The position numbers were made by a program, and so were the translations under genes. Shown piece after piece: positions 24,401-37,369 of a DNA stretch of 64,000 bases. Source of the stretch: Antitrichia curtipendula (Eukaryota > Streptophyta > Bryopsida > Hypnales > Leucodontaceae). Numbering within the stretch: position 1 is the stretch's first letter; every line of letters begins with the position of its first letter. The notes under the pieces were generated by a model that worked only from the letters and a program-made list of their open reading frames with translations, did not search any database and was not told the origin of the DNA. Where the stretch lies: the NCBI GenBank assembly GCA_951230915.1, contig OX579633.1, positions 62,001 through 126,000 on the forward strand. The letters are read 5' to 3'.

Positions 24401-27400
24401 GTGTTGAAGGCTCCCTTGAGTCCATACCACCATCCTACAACAAAGGCACATCTTCACCACATAGCACCCTCAATCCAAATTTTCCATGCAAAGATCACAC
24501 GGCACGTACATTCTAAAACCACCTAAAATATGAGATCTTCTAGAGGTTCAACAAATGATACGTACAGTCATCTGGTCTTTTCCGATCGTCCCTGTCTTTT
24601 GTTGCCGTGGAATGCGTTCGAAGGGACTTGCTATTGGTGGCACATTGTCCATAATCTCTTGGAGACTTGCGCCTCTGTTGCGGGCTTCTTCCACTTGGGA
24701 TTTGGGCTTGGCACATTGGGTGTCCCGAATTTCTTTTGTCCATTTTTTACCTCCCATTGCCGTTTCCGCGGATTCCCACGCTTTTGCATCTTCAATTCTT
24801 TTTGCGTGCTGAAACGCAACAGTTAATGATCAGCGGGACTGGAACTCCGGGACATGGACATGATTTCGCCAAAAATACCGAACAAGAAGTTTGGTTACAA
24901 GGCATACCGATACAAGCTGTGTGATTTCAAGGCCTTCATTGACATTCACGAGGGCGCGACCGCCCTCCCACACCGTTGCTGGCTTAGGTACACTTGACGG
25001 ATCCCCGGGCGCTTGCGCCCACTCAACCCCTTGTACTACTTCTTCTGACTCCCGGTTTGGGCCGGATACTTGCGGCAGATTGTGTTGTGCATCCAACGCC
25101 CTAGATGCTTGAGATATATCATCTTGCCATTCACCCGACTCTTGTTGTATGCCAACCATTGGAGAATTTGATGCGGATGGATTGAGGTCTTCCGATGAAT
25201 CCACCTGCATCGACAAAGGATTGGCTTGCTCTTCGTAGTCAACACATTGCTTTTGCCTAAGATCTTTTAGAAGCGTCGAAGGCTCTGTCTGGTCCGTACC
25301 ATCTTCCTACAGCAAAGACACGCCTTCCGCCATCGTTAGCACATAGCACCCTTGACCCGGGTTTTCCATGCCTGGATCACATTGCACCTACACCTCGGAC
25401 CCCCCGGGGTCGAAGATCTTTTGGAGGTCCAATAAAAAATGTGCACACTCACCTGTTCTTTCTCGGATGACCTTGCCGTTTGTTGCTGTGGAATGAGCTT
25501 TGAAGAGCTTGTTGTCAATGGCGTGTTGTTCACAATTTCTTGGAGATTTGCGCCCTTGTCGTGGGCATCTTTGGCTTGGGATCCGGATTTGGTGCGTTGG
25601 GCGTCCCAAATTTGTTTTGCCCATTCTTTACTTTCCAATACTGCTTCCATAGATTCTACAAGTTCTAAAACTTTAACTCCTTTCCAATGCTGCAATATAA
25701 CAGTCGGTGATTAGCGAGACTGGAATTCCAAGACATCAACGTGATTTTGCTAAAAATAACAGAAAAGGAGTTTGGTTCCAAGGCATACCAGTCCCAGATG
25801 CGTGATTTCAGGGCCTCCATTGACATTCACAAGGATACCACCACGGCAATTGAGCCCCTTGAATATTGTCATGGGGGTGTTGATCTTCAAATACGGTACG
25901 TGTTGCCGCCTCCAAAAGTATTTATCGTTGCTCATGTTCTTCGCATCGTACAGTGGCTGAAGGTTGTCCAATCCCGGGAAGAAGCTTTTGAAGCATGCTC
26001 TGGAATCACGGTTAGAATGGGTCCCAAAAACAAATACTACAAACACATTGAACTGTTTTCCGGACGTTGGCGAAGGGAATCCATCCATGGACCCTGCCAT
26101 ATAATTGACAACATGAAAATTCCACACTTTGGTTCCCGTTTTCTTCCCTTGTTTTTCCATGTGCGCCTTAATCATATAAAACCCTTCCGCATCCGTAAAG
26201 AAAATGGCACCGGACTGGACTGAGACCGCGTTGTCTTTGGGGTCGTGGGACTCGAGAGCGCTGAACATTCTCTCAAGTTTCTCCTGTTCGAGAATCTTTG
26301 CCCGAGCCCCCAAGGGTGTACCCTCGAACATGAACCAGAAGTAGATGCACGGCTCCTTTGCTTCCCGCCATGCTTTCACGTCCGGCGTTGACAGCGTTTC
26401 ACTAATGTTCCAACTTTCGTTGTCCACGATCTTGCATAGGTATCGCTCGGCAAACTCTGCTTCCAATTCTCGCATAACTTCCGCGTCTCCTCTCTCTTTG
26501 AAGAAAGCCTTCCACATATCCGTGACAAGCCGGGGACAATCTTCCGGCTGGTGGCTCTTGTTCAAAGGCCTTGTCCTACCCTTGAACCACTCTTGGCCGA
26601 CAGGGTGCGCCATGGCAATGTGCACCCACATCTCTAGTTCACTGCGAGTGATTTCTTTTTCCATCGCAAATTCTTCCCACATGGATTCTGGATAAGGACT
26701 ATACTCAGCACTCTTTGATGGAAGCAGGTAATTCTTATAGTGTTGGAGGAGCTCATTCTTCATCGCCCTGACAAATCTCTCTATGCGGGCGGCGCATTCC
26801 AAATTCATTAGAGCTTTGCCATCTGACAGCGAGCTCTTCTTCATGGTAATGTTTTGGGCCTCCACCCGTGATGCTAAATAGTTGATGTCCTCCACTCGTA
26901 ATCCGTAGAGCGGTTTGAAGTCGGTTTGTAGGAGCGGCTTACGTTTTAACTTCCCTTCTTTATCAACCGTGCCGCGTGCATCCGGAAGGAGTCCCTTCAT
27001 GTAATTCGCTTCAATCTCCAACCACCTTGTTACGTCCGCATCGTTCTCTAGGAACACAAGCGGATACTTTTGGTCACTCGAGTTGCCAGACTTCATTCCT
27101 GCAAATATTGTCATTGAAGCCCGGAGAAATGCCTAGTCATAGCCAAAAAAAAGGAAGTTAGAATACTGCATGGCGCCCTTGAATAGAAATCCACTAGAAG
27201 ACGTGACAATACTTGCATTGCGGAGGACCTCACAACAACTAACAGAAGACCAAGAGATCTCATGGTGATCTCAAACTTGTTTGAGAATGGACTGAATGCA
27301 CGACCGGGCTTAAAAAGATGGCCTAGAATCTTACAAGGTACTTTTCCGAGTGCGTTCTTCCCATTATAGCCGGGGCCGGAGATCCCATGCTCCGCCACTT

Positions 27401-29078
27401 GATCCTTGCATTCACCAGTTGTTGTGTCCATTTTTGCTCCCTTCGTTCACCAACAAGGTTCTGATTTAACGACCTCGAGAGCGTCATTAGGAGATCGACG
27501 CCGGCATCGTTCACCGCGGCCCACACAGGTATGATGTTGAATGTGGAGGCGCGCTCCTTGTCCTTCTCTTCAATTTCACCGGCTTCGACCAAGTTCTTGT
27601 GAGCTTCCACTGTGTGCTGCCCCCCGATGATAAAGTAGTGCGTGTCTTTGTCTTCAAAGGTTTCCTTGGGCGGCTCTGTATTGTAATATGTGACCTCATT
27701 CCCGGGGCTGGTAGGTGGAACGCCTTTGAGCGGCAAGACGGTAATGACCCTGACGTCTGAATCAAAGTCCGGAGCGATTCGCACCTGGTTTTTGATTCCT
27801 TTGAGGCGATGCTCGTCTATGCCCCTGTAAATGAGCCATCCGTGTGGAGCCTTATGTAAATGATCAAAGTGCACACGGATGAGATTGCCATCGTCGCCGC
27901 ACATTGCTCTCTTGCCCCACTTGTACAAGCCGCCAAAGGCATTTTCATATAACTCTTTTATATACTTCATGTCTTCCACATTGAGCTTCAACACTTGCGA
28001 CTCCGACATGTCCACGCATGCATGCAGTGTCAATTCTTGTCCATCTTTTGTCTTCCTCACCAATGGCACTTCTTCTTTGGCATCTCCAAGAGCTCGGATC
28101 CCTTCCTTTTTTCCCTTCCTAGATTTCTTTGGCGGAGGAGTGGTTCCTTCCGGTGGCTCAAATGGCGCCTCTCCCTCGGTATCATTGGGAGCTCTTGCGC
28201 CCGTCTTCCGCTTCCCGGCTCTCTTATTTGAAGTTGGCTTGGGAGGGGTCACTTCTTGTAGCTGGGAGCCATGGTTGAATTCGGCAAGTTCGTCTTCAAT
28301 TATTTCCCACTGGTCCTTCATATCTTCAGGACTCCACCAAAGATGCGCCGTTTGTTCCTTCTTCATCAGGCATCCCTTCCTCGTCACTGTCTCGCATAGA
28401 TCAAGTTTCATTTTTGTATAGTCCAAGATCAATCCGTATGTCATGTGCTCTCCAGAACGGATATTCTTCTCTTCTACAATCAGAAGCACCGTGTCGTTGT
28501 TCAGTCCTTGCAGCTCCAGAATACGTAGGCCGCCTTCCGGATGCCGTTGTTCCCTATTTACAAGCACAGGGAGAATGACCGCGGAATCCCCTGCTCTTGG
28601 TTCTTTCCACGCAATGCCCCAACCCGTCACATGATCCCGGCAACGGAAAACCGCTCCTGGTTTATTACGTTCACCCTGGTATTGGAAGGAAGGAATGTAC
28701 CCGTCAATGAAAGCAGCGAGCTTCTTTGGAGACTTTCCAAGTGGCCCATTTTTTTCCTGCATTGCACTGAAGCATTCCGGCAGAGGACGTCGGTGTGAGC
28801 AATTTTTTAGGAAACGGGAGATCCTAAAACTGCCATGTCTTAAATCCTACACCCTACTCTCACCGTGTCTCCAACTTGGAACCACTTCTGCTAATGCCTA
28901 GCAATGTGGATGACAGTTACAATGCCAAGAAATCAAGACAATAAAGATTCAAAGTTTTTAACTTACGGGTCATCCCAATAGAAATTGTCGGCTGCTCGGT
29001 CCGATAGTTGTGCTGCCATTGCAAAGTACTGCGGTCGAGAAGGCGGTCTCTCCCTTCTAGAGTTCAACTCAAACTTTA
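21405..29078 (-). CDS. Large multi-exon protein: ParB-like region plus C-terminal FCP1/HAD-like domain (5' partial model)
   Basis: Exons 29078-28967, 28823-27335, 27132-25789, 25689-25453, 25306-24908, 24808-24566, 24434-22154 and 22060-21405 join with matching phases at GT-AG borders (GTAAGT, GTAAGA, GTATGC, GTGAGT, GTATGC, GTACGT, GTGACA donors). The first acceptor (TTGTACAG) implies a further 5' exon. The product is about 2,250 residues. Exon 2 holds a segment (YFIIGGQHTVEAHKNL, then IPVWAAV, then SRSLNQN) resembling the ParB/sulfiredoxin superfamily. Exons 4-7 form a repeated, charged, low-complexity linker with basic runs. The last 200 residues match plant FCP1/HAD-like phosphatase domains (NLVFWSSMSTRNV, NVVLVDDSPMENL), but the DxDxT/DLNG nucleophile site reads VVLEPSGVLV, so catalysis is probably lost. 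Two separate genes remain possible, though no stop or phase break separates the parts. GC is clearly higher than in the flanks. Confidence 0.6.
22061..22153 (-). other. Predicted 93-base in-frame, stop-free intron
   Basis: Exon end CACCAG, donor GTGACA, and a pyrimidine-rich acceptor CTACTTCTTGCAG. The segment is a multiple of three with no stop, so it reads through as an uncharacteristic hydrophobic stretch (CIFHFLYIAVNVNGYDF). Retained and spliced forms would both stay in frame; removal brings the linker next to the HAD-like domain. Confidence 0.6.
24435..25789 (-). repeat. Tandemly duplicated exon-intron block inside the large gene
   Basis: The block from the end of one exon (NVNGGPEITHL at 25789) through a 99-base intron, an exon starting HWKGVKVLE and the following intron is repeated as NVNEGLEITQL (24908), another 99-base intron, an exon starting HAKRIEDAK and its intron. 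Both 99-base introns begin GTATGCCTTG and are alignable. The homologue of the first copy's GTGAGT donor reads ATGACT in the second copy, where a GTACGT six bases further on keeps the phase. Confidence 0.75.
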
Positions 29079-30540
29079 CTGTACAAGGAGAACAACACAA
29101 AGGTACATGAACGATCTCTTGCTTTGTGTCAAACTATTTTTAAGATGCCGTAAACATATACGATAATGTCAACATTATCGGATCCCAAAGAAATGAAAGT
29201 CCACAAATCTACATGGACAGAATAGACCTTGCCCTAAGAAGTACCCTAAACCCACGCATCCGTTCTCTCTTATAATGGTTAGAAACTCTACAATAGCACC
29301 TTGAATCTTGCCTTCACCTCAACCATGCTGTGTACTGCAAGGGCATTGCCAAAGAGCAGCTAGTATTTTTGTAAAACATATAAGATCCTAAACCAACCCG
29401 TATCTCTTTAAACTATTGCAATCTTGAGCGGTTGCCAATAATAGTACAACGCATCATGTCCTCTTAAATCACTGTAAAATTTTGAAGAAAATTCCCAACG
29501 AACATTCCTAAACCCTAAACCCAAAATCAGACTATCTCATTTTCACTCGATCATACCACCAAGGGATGATTTGCACTTGTCCACGTACGCGCTACTGCAA
29601 GGATGGGACGGATTCTTCAACTTTCAACTGCTTGAGAGCAACGTCACATTCCAACTTACATCTAAATTCAAAGTAATCAAGACTTAAACTATATCCTAAT
29701 GCCATCATAGACAACCACCGGTATTACAAACTTCTTCTCATGTTTGCGGAGTCACTTGTCATATGAACTGAAATGCACAAAGAGAACCTACGGCAGTTTC
29801 CTATACGCAGACTTGTTCATTGTAATGGGTACCTTCTAACATGGTTGGGCTTTCAAACACTCTTTCTGTACACATTATGATTCCCATTCAACCACACGCT
29901 CTAAACTTTCTGTTTACAGTGAAGTGGCTCTTGAACTACAGACAATTCTTGAGTTTTTCCACCGTAAACCAAAAAATCAAAGAATGGCAAACTAGGAACA
30001 ACTGACCTTTTACGTGAGCTGGTTGAATGCGCGAAAACGGCCGCCTGCGTAAATCAACTTTAATTAATCCCCGAAGGTAAATTTGATTGCACTCCCACCA
30101 AGTTGAAGCGGATCATTCTCTCCACCTCGGTAATCCTCCGGAGCCCCTATAACTGCAACGCCTGCTTCATGGACCGGCACAAAAGCATCCTCACTTCAAC
30201 GGCCCGAGAATGTTACGTCTTCAATTTATGAACCTTTGAAGCCCTACAAAGCCTAAAACCGCCGCATTGTACCAAGAGCGCCATGGTCAACGAGAACCGT
30301 CTTCTAGGGCTCCGAGGTCCCCCTAAACCACTGAGTGCGCTGTTGAGGGAAGCGTGCAATGGACATCCGTAGAAACGAAAGTATGCGCAACATCGAGAGA
30401 AACCCCGGTGAAGAAGAGGTCTTGAAATAAAGGAAAGCAACGCGAGAAGTATGGAACCTATTGGGCGAACGCCAGGTGGCAAAGGGCCAAATTCAAAAAC
30501 GAGTAGCACTCATTACCAACAAAAACAAGTGATTGGGACG
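29079..30540 (-). promoter_or_regulatory. 5' region of the large gene, with telobox
   Basis: Upstream of the first recognised exon. CCTAAACCCTAAACCC at 29507-29522 is a double telobox-like motif, common near plant gene starts. A higher-GC patch at about 30,000-30,500 could hold the first exon: a donor-like GTAAAAGG lies near 30,013 on the minus strand and an ATG near 30,110. The open frame at 30509-30213 has no recognisable domain and is not called. Confidence 0.35.
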
Positions 30541-30549
30541 GGTGATTAA

Positions 30550-31605
30550 GGGAGGAAGTTCAAAAACCATTCATCTAAGGGCCGATCTGTCTTTTTTATG
30601 TATGTAATGAGATGGAAATATTTTTATTATATTTTTTAGTGAAGGAAAAATAGACAAGGAATCCAACGCCAGTTGTTTCATAGTTTTTGAAGCATTACTA
30701 AATTAGTTAAGAATTTTTAAACGCAATGTACCGTAGGTCCTTACTTGTGATTACGGGCCCTTGGAAACGCATCCATGCATAGTTTAAAAAAATTAGGCCG
30801 TGTTCAAAAACTTGCATCGTGACTTGCGTAAAGCAATTGAAATGGTTTCTAAAAGCAACCCTTTCAAAATCTGAAATGAATGCTTGATTTAATTATTATT
30901 TCAGATTCTTCAATGCCTGTAAAAAGGTAGTTCCACAAACAATTCTTATTTTGAATGTAATTAAGAGACACCTATCTACTTAGTTAAGAATAAACTCGGT
31001 GGGATTCTAAACCATCCATTCAATTAGTAAATACCATGCGCTTATAACTCCAATTTGTTACCATTTAAAAAAATATTCATTTTCGGAACATCGTACGCTA
31101 TTTCAAGCTCCTTTCTAGAGTAGGTTCTTAATGACTGAGTGCTTTTTGAGCCTCTTCCTATAGAAGTCATGGAATTTCTTAATTCATTCCTACGCTCGCC
31201 AATGACATTTTAAAATTGACCTCCTTATTATCATCTCTAGTCATGGTAATTCCTTCGATCACTTCATTGTAATCTTCCGGGGTTGCAAGCAGCGCTCGCT
31301 CATATTTAAAACAAAAAGTTTATGCCAAAAGAAGAAGGGAATGTTTCCCTATTTTCCTGGTCGTAGAATGCATGTCTTCCCAAACTAAGGTAGGAGGCTC
31401 TTGAATTGCTCATCTAAGGGTTGGTCTGCCTTTTGCATACGCTTCTTTGGTTGGTAGTATTTTTAGTTCATTTTTCAGAGATAGAAAAATAGACAAGGAA
31501 TCTAGCGCAAGCGGTTTCATATTTTTTGGAGCAATATTGAATTAGTTATGAAGTTTCAAAGGAGATGTATTGTAGGTCCCTATTTGTGACCCTAGGTCTC
31601 CCGTA
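30550..31605 (+). repeat. Diverged direct repeat of about 220 bases (two copies)
   Basis: 30550-30770 and 31395-31605 share CATCTAAGGG, AAAAATAGACAAGGAATC, GTTTCATA, TTTTTGAAGCA/TTTTTGGAGCA, AATTAGTTA and GTAGGTCC in the same order. The sequence between them is unrelated and non-coding. It is probably an old dispersed repeat. Confidence 0.6.
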
Positions 31606-32077
31606 AATCGCTCACTTGCAAGATGAGAAAAAACAAAGCCAATGATTGGCCGGGACCCCTTTTTTCTAATTCATTCATAGCACTATAGCAATCAATTTAA
31701 GGATCACCTCGTTTCATTTTAGAGCCATTTTTAGGCACGGTTCTTAATGCTTGCTCAATTTCAAAGCCTCCTACCTTAGTTGCTTTATTTTTTTCTTGCC
31801 ACATGTCTTATGACACAACTCACCCCATTTTTCTTATCATCTCGTACCTTTGAAAGCTAACTATTGTTATTTCACCTACGAAAGGATTTTTTTTGTTGTG
31901 AATTGCAAATTTGTATAATATTCATTTTTAACCATTATAGAGAATGTAATTACTTTAATCCAACCCGTGGTTTTGCCAAAAACTGCGCGCGAACTCTTTG
32001 TCCTAGTAAAAGTAACCAATTTTGGAATAAATGCCCATTTTAGACGCGTATTACTGGAAGATCTTGTAATTGGCTCA
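31606..32077. mobile_element. Left part of a TTAA-type element split by a nested copy
   Basis: From about 31955 (TTAATCCAACCC) the sequence follows the interior of the 16046 element: AAGTAACCAATTTTGG, then GACGCGTATTACTGG, then GATCTTGTAAT. It stops at the TTAA at 32078, and its continuation (GTAGCTTGTAGAAGAA, then GATTGTAAGATATTAGTG) resumes right after 32982. The outer right end is not resolved. 31606-31954 holds nothing recognised. Confidence 0.5.
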
Positions 32078-32982
32078 TTAATCCTTAAAGGACTATCGTT
32101 CCTTTAAGGGACAAACGAGATTACGAGTAGATATCCATAGATTGAATTTTCATTGTAATAATTTGAATCTTTTTATAAAGATAAAAAAAACTCATATGTT
32201 TTATAGGAATATAATTTTTTTCACAATTGGTGGTTGAAAACAGAAGTTATGACCAAATTAGCTCAAAATTGATGCAGGAGGGCAACCAAAAAAATTTTGA
32301 AAAATTTTGAAAAGAAAAAATTGAATTTTTTTGTCTCGGAGATTATATTTTGGCCTGTTCTAAATTGTTTTATTTTGGATTTGTTATAAGAAAGTTACGG
32401 GCATTCTTGTTTGGGGGGCAATCACAATATTTTTGTCAAAAAAATAACCTATAGATTTCATTTTTGCATTTCTTTTTTCTTTTCATAGTCTAGTTTACTC
32501 GCTAGAACAATCCAACCATTGGGATTATTGCATTTTAATTCCATCTAAAAAAGATTAATATTTTAGATTTTCCTTATTTCGTATCTACTTATACTTAGGA
32601 AATTTTTTCAAAATGAAAAATTAAGTTTTCTTGAATTTTTTTTTTTTTTTCTAGATCTTCGATTCAATCATCCGCTATAAGATTGAAGCTCAAAATTATA
32701 TAGTACAAAAAGGTTAAGTGAAAAATGTTCGAAGTCCTAAAATCCGGTCTGACAATGTGTTGAAAAAATTGTGTTTTTTACTTTATATGCAAAAGTCTTG
32801 CAATCTAAGCGGTTAAAAGTTTCGAATTTGTTTCCGTACATTCTTGTACTATTTAGGTGTAAGATTATATGGTTAGATGTGCGTATTTATATTTTTTCAA
32901 GTTTGTTCATTCTTTGCCATAGAAGTATCAATTTTGAGTGTTTTTTAGTAAAGAAAAAAGGCCTTGGTCCTTTAGGGGTTAA
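32078..32982. mobile_element. Nested TTAA-type element (905 bases)
   Basis: Left end TTAATCCTTAAAGGAC and right end GGTCCTTTAGGGGTTAA, with TTAA at both borders. It interrupts another family member whose two halves can be followed on either side. The interior contains CTACTTATACTTAGG, the inverse of the GTTAAGTAGAAGTAGG motif of other copies. No coding. Confidence 0.65.
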
Positions 32983-33339
32983 GAGTAGCTTGTAGAAGAA
33001 TTTTTTTAAATATGGATTGTAAGATATTAGTGTTTGGTACAACAATTTAATCATTTTCTTTACCTTGTGAAAAATAAGGCAACTTCCCAAATTTATATTT
33101 GCAATCGAAAATTGTCCAAATGATCTTCATGCTTCTTTGCCGCATGTCATATTCCAAATCAAACTAGCTACATCCTTAAAACTATTTGAATCATTTGAAT
33201 TTGTATGGTACAATGCATAGTCAAAAAATAGCAAGTGGAAAGGTATCCCTAATTGTTCAAATTATAAACCTCTTTATAATCCGGTTTTGAAAGTGATAAA
33301 ATGATGTCAAACCTAATGGCTATTATATATTGTCCTCCC

Positions 33340-33690
33340 CTCACAAGATCTCCTGTCCACCCATTCCATGAAGAAACTTCAACACAAAAGAATGGAATCT
33401 CCCCATATGAGGAAGCACTGTGCATCGAGAGGAGATCCCGATGAGGATGCGCTGTCACGTAGGGGGCTGGGATCTCCCCTCGATGAGGAGGCGCTTTAAT
33501 GAAGGGGATCGAGATTTCCTCTGATGAGGAAGCGCTGTCATATAGAGGACCAGGATTCCCCCCGATAAGAAGGTGCTTTTTTCAGGTAGGGCATCGAGAT
33601 TTTTCCCGATGAGGAGGTGATTTCATGTAGGGGATTGGGATTTCCCCCAATAAGGAGGCGCTTTCACGTAAGGGATTGGGATCTGTAATC
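33340..33690 (+). repeat. Degenerate repeats of about 45 bases with GATGAGGAGGCGCT core
   Basis: Six or so imperfect units carry GATGAGGAAGCGCTGT/GATGAGGAGGCGCTTT followed by AGGGGATCGAGATTTCC-like segments. They belong to the same GGGATC-type repeat sequence as at 19.9 and 37.4 kb. Confidence 0.65.
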
Positions 33691-34800
33691 CAACCGTCTT
33701 TCTATCCTATCCCCCTGATTAGTGTTGATAGAATAGAAAGAGGGTCTCCTTCCAACTAAAACTGGAATGCGTTTTTTCTCCTTTTTGAGGTTGGAACTAA
33801 AAATTCACTACATGCATTTCAAAGCAGTAAGCAAGAAGGTAGGAAGCGGTTAGTAAAAAGGTATTTTTGTGAATGATCAAAATTAGAAGAGTTTATAGAT
33901 TAGCTACGGATCTTCAATACCTTTTGGCTTTCCAAATTCATAGTAATTTCAAACCATAGTCATTTCAATTTACGTGATAAAAATTACCGAATTTTTTGTG
34001 TTTCCTGTCATTTCTATCATTGCGCCTCTGAAAATATTTGCTTTGCCTTGCATTACGCCAAATCATGTCTAGAATACCTTTAATTGTTGTTTATCGGGGT
34101 TATACGGGTGGTTCTACTTTAGCGCTATTATTCTCGTATACAACTCTTTATTGATAAGTAAAATAATGCAAGTTGTTTAATCTAATTGAATTCTTTATTT
34201 CTAATGATCGTTCGCTCCGAAAAATAAATGCATCTATAGCAACAAACAAAAATGAGTACAAATATGAAACATTTTTGTTCAAACAACTATACCGTAATTG
34301 TCAATGGACAGAAGCCAAAAGTACGTGTGCAAAAGTCGTAGAATGCGACATACCACATGTTACTATGAAAGTTTGAAGAAAAAATTAGTTGCAATTTGAA
34401 AGAAAATTAATTCCAAGGTATGCCGCGTCTAAAACTTGATTTTGTTCGATATGATTTGGCGTTATTTTATCTTTTCTCAATGCTTTTTTAGAACTCCAGG
34501 GTCTAAAAATCCTGCCTTGGCATCTCGGTATACATCATCTCAATTTGTCGTATACAAAAATCAAAGGAAATTTACAATCCCTAAATTTAAACTATTAATG
34601 ATTTAACGAATATAAAAATGATGTTGATTCTTATAATATTTGATTTTTTCAAGGAACCAAGAGCACGGAATTGCATTGGCAAATGTAGAGAAAGTATAGG
34701 TTGCAACGTGGACCATTATTATCTCTAAATGCCCTTGTATTTAAAATATTTGTTGAATTGGACAATGCGTATGATTTACATTTTACAATTGTGTAATGCG
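33691..34800. other. No gene recognised
   Basis: AT-rich sequence with no supported frame. A GAACTCCAGGGTC...CCTTGGCATCTCGG segment near 34490 is the only higher-complexity patch. Confidence 0.35.
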
Positions 34801-34809
34801 TATTGAATC

Positions 34810-37270
34810 TATATTCCTACCAAATTGAATTTAGAGTATTGAATCTATGTTCTTTCCCCAAAAAATTTGATTCAATACCCTACGTGTTGAAATGAAGTTT
34901 TACCAATCCGATTATTTGCTTTCCATTCATTTTTTCATATTCCAATATCCTCAAAAGAGCGTTGAATCTATATTCTTTTCAAAAAAAATTTGATTCGATA
35001 CCCTAGGTGTTGAAATGAAGTTTTAGTAATCCGAAGATTTGCTTTCCAATTTTTATTTTGTATTTCAATACCCTCAAAAGAGCGTTGAATCTATGTTTTT
35101 TCCAAAAAAAATTTGATTCGATACCCTAGGCGTTGAATTTGAGTTTTAGCAATCCAATTATTTGCTTCCCAAATTTTTTTTTCATATTTCAATACCCTCA
35201 GAAGAGTATTGAATCTATATTCTTTCCAAAAAAATTTGGATTCAATACCCTAGGCGTTGAAATGAAGTTTTAGCAATCCAATTATTTGCATCCGAATTTT
35301 TTTTTTCTTGATTCAACACTTTCAAAATAGTATTGAATCTACGTTCTTTCAAATTTTTTTTGATTCAATATCCTAGGTGTTGAAATCAAGTTTTAGCAAT
35401 CTGAATATTTACTTCCTAAATTAGTTTTCATATTTCAATACCCCCCCCAAAAAGTATTGAATTTACACTCTTTCCAAATCTTTTTTAGTTCAATACCCTA
35501 GGCGTCAAAATGAAGTTTTAGTAATCCAATTCTTTACTTCCTGATTCTTTTTTCTTATCTCAATACCCTCGAGAGAGTATTGAATTTATGTTCTTTCCAA
35601 AAAAAATTTGATTAAATATCCTAGGTGTCGAAATGAAGTTTTAGCAATCCAAAGATTTGCTTCCCGAATTTTTTTTTCTTATTTCAATACCCTCAAAAGA
35701 GTATCGGATCTATGTTTTTTTCAAATTTTTTTTGATTCAATATCCTAGGTGTTGAAATCAAGTTTTAGCAATCTGAATATTTACTTCCTAAATTAGTTTT
35801 CATATTTCAATACCCCCCCAAAAAGTATTGAATTTACACTCTTTCCAAATCTTTTTTAGTTCAATACCCTAGGCGTCAAAATGAAGTTTTAGTAATCCAA
35901 TTCTTTACTTCCTGATTCTTTTTTCTTATCTCAATACCCTCGAGAGAGTATTGAATTTATGTTCTTTCCAAAAAAAATTTGATTAAATATCCTAGGTGTC
36001 GAAATGAAGTTTTAGCAATCCAAAGATTTGCTTCCTGAATTTTTTTTTTCTTATTTCAATACCCTCAAAAGAGTATCGGATCTATGTTTTTTTCAAATTT
36101 TTTTTGATTCAATATCCTAGGTGTTGAAATCAAGTTTTAGCAATCTGAATATTTACTTCCTAAATTAGTTTTCATATTTCAATACCCCCTCAAAAAGTAT
36201 TGAATTTACATTCTTTCCAAATCTTTTTTAGTTCAATACCCTAGGTGTCAAAATGAAGTTTTAGTAATCCAATTCTTTACTTCCCGATTCTTTTTTCTTA
36301 TCTCAATACCCTCGAGAGAGTATTGAATTTATGTTCTTTCCAAAAAAAATTTGATTAAATATCCTAGGTGTCGAAATGAAGTTTTAGCAATCCAAAGATT
36401 TGCTTCCCGAATTTTTTTTTCATATTTCAATACCCTCAAAAAAGTATTGAATTTATGTTCTTTCCGGAAAACTTTGATTCAATACCCTGGGTTTTGAAAT
36501 GAAGTTTTAGTGATCCTGGGATTTGATTCCTTTTTCTTTTTCTTTCTTATTTCACTACCCTCAAAAGAGTATTGAATTTACGGTCTTTCCAATTTTTTTT
36601 TTGATTCAATATCCTAGGTGTTGAAATGAAGTTTTAGCAATCTAATTATTTGCATCCTGATTTTTTTTTCTTGATTCAATACTTTCAAAAGAGTAGCGAA
36701 TCTACGTTCTTTCCAAAAAAAATTTGATTCAATACCCTAGGTGTTGAAATCAAATTTAAACAATCCAATTATATGCTTTCCATTTTTATTTTCTTGATTT
36801 AATACCCTCGAAAGAGTATTGAATTTACATTCCTTCCAATTTTTTTTTTAATTCAATACCCTAGGTGTTGAAATGAAGTTTTAGCAATCCAAAGATTTGC
36901 TTTCCAATTTTTTTTTTATATTTCAATACCCTCAAAAGAGCGTTGAATCTATGTTCTTTCCAAAAAAAATTTGATTCAATACCCTAGGTGTTGAAATCAA
37001 GTTTAAGCGATCCAATTATTTGCATCCCAATTTTTTTTCTTAGATTCAATACCCTCAAAAGAGTATTGAATTTATATTCTTTCCAATTTTTTTTTGATTC
37101 GATACCCTAGGGGTTGAAATTAAGTTTTAGCAATCCGATTATTTGCTTCCCAAATTTTTCTTTAATATTTCAATACCCTCAAAAAGAGTATTGAATTTAC
37201 GTTCTTTCCAAAACAAATTTGATTCAGTACCCTCGGCGTTGAAATGAAGTTTTAGCAAATAGCAATCCAA
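34810..37270 (+). repeat. Satellite-like array: unit about 120-124 bases, higher-order unit 372 bases
   Basis: Units built of GATTCAATACCCTAGG, TTGAAATGAAGTTTTAG, CAATCCAATTATTTGC and CAATACCCTCAAAAGAG repeat about 20 times. Between 35,330 and 36,420 three successive units form a repeat of exactly 372 bases: TTTTAGCAATCTGAATATTT recurs at 35391, 35763 and 36135. Copies outside this block are more diverged. There are no open frames. Confidence 0.9.
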
Positions 37271-37369
37271 TTATTTGCTTCAATGCTTATAATACAAGTA
37301 CCATTTTTTTTCGCATCGGGAGATCTTGCAACAGAAGAATAAAAAATGTTTAGTAACTAACAGGGTCCA

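Noticed and set aside
27111..27431. Minus-strand frame crossing 27.1-27.4 kb
   Set aside because: It runs through the predicted 202-base intron in another frame; the splice model keeps phase on both sides.
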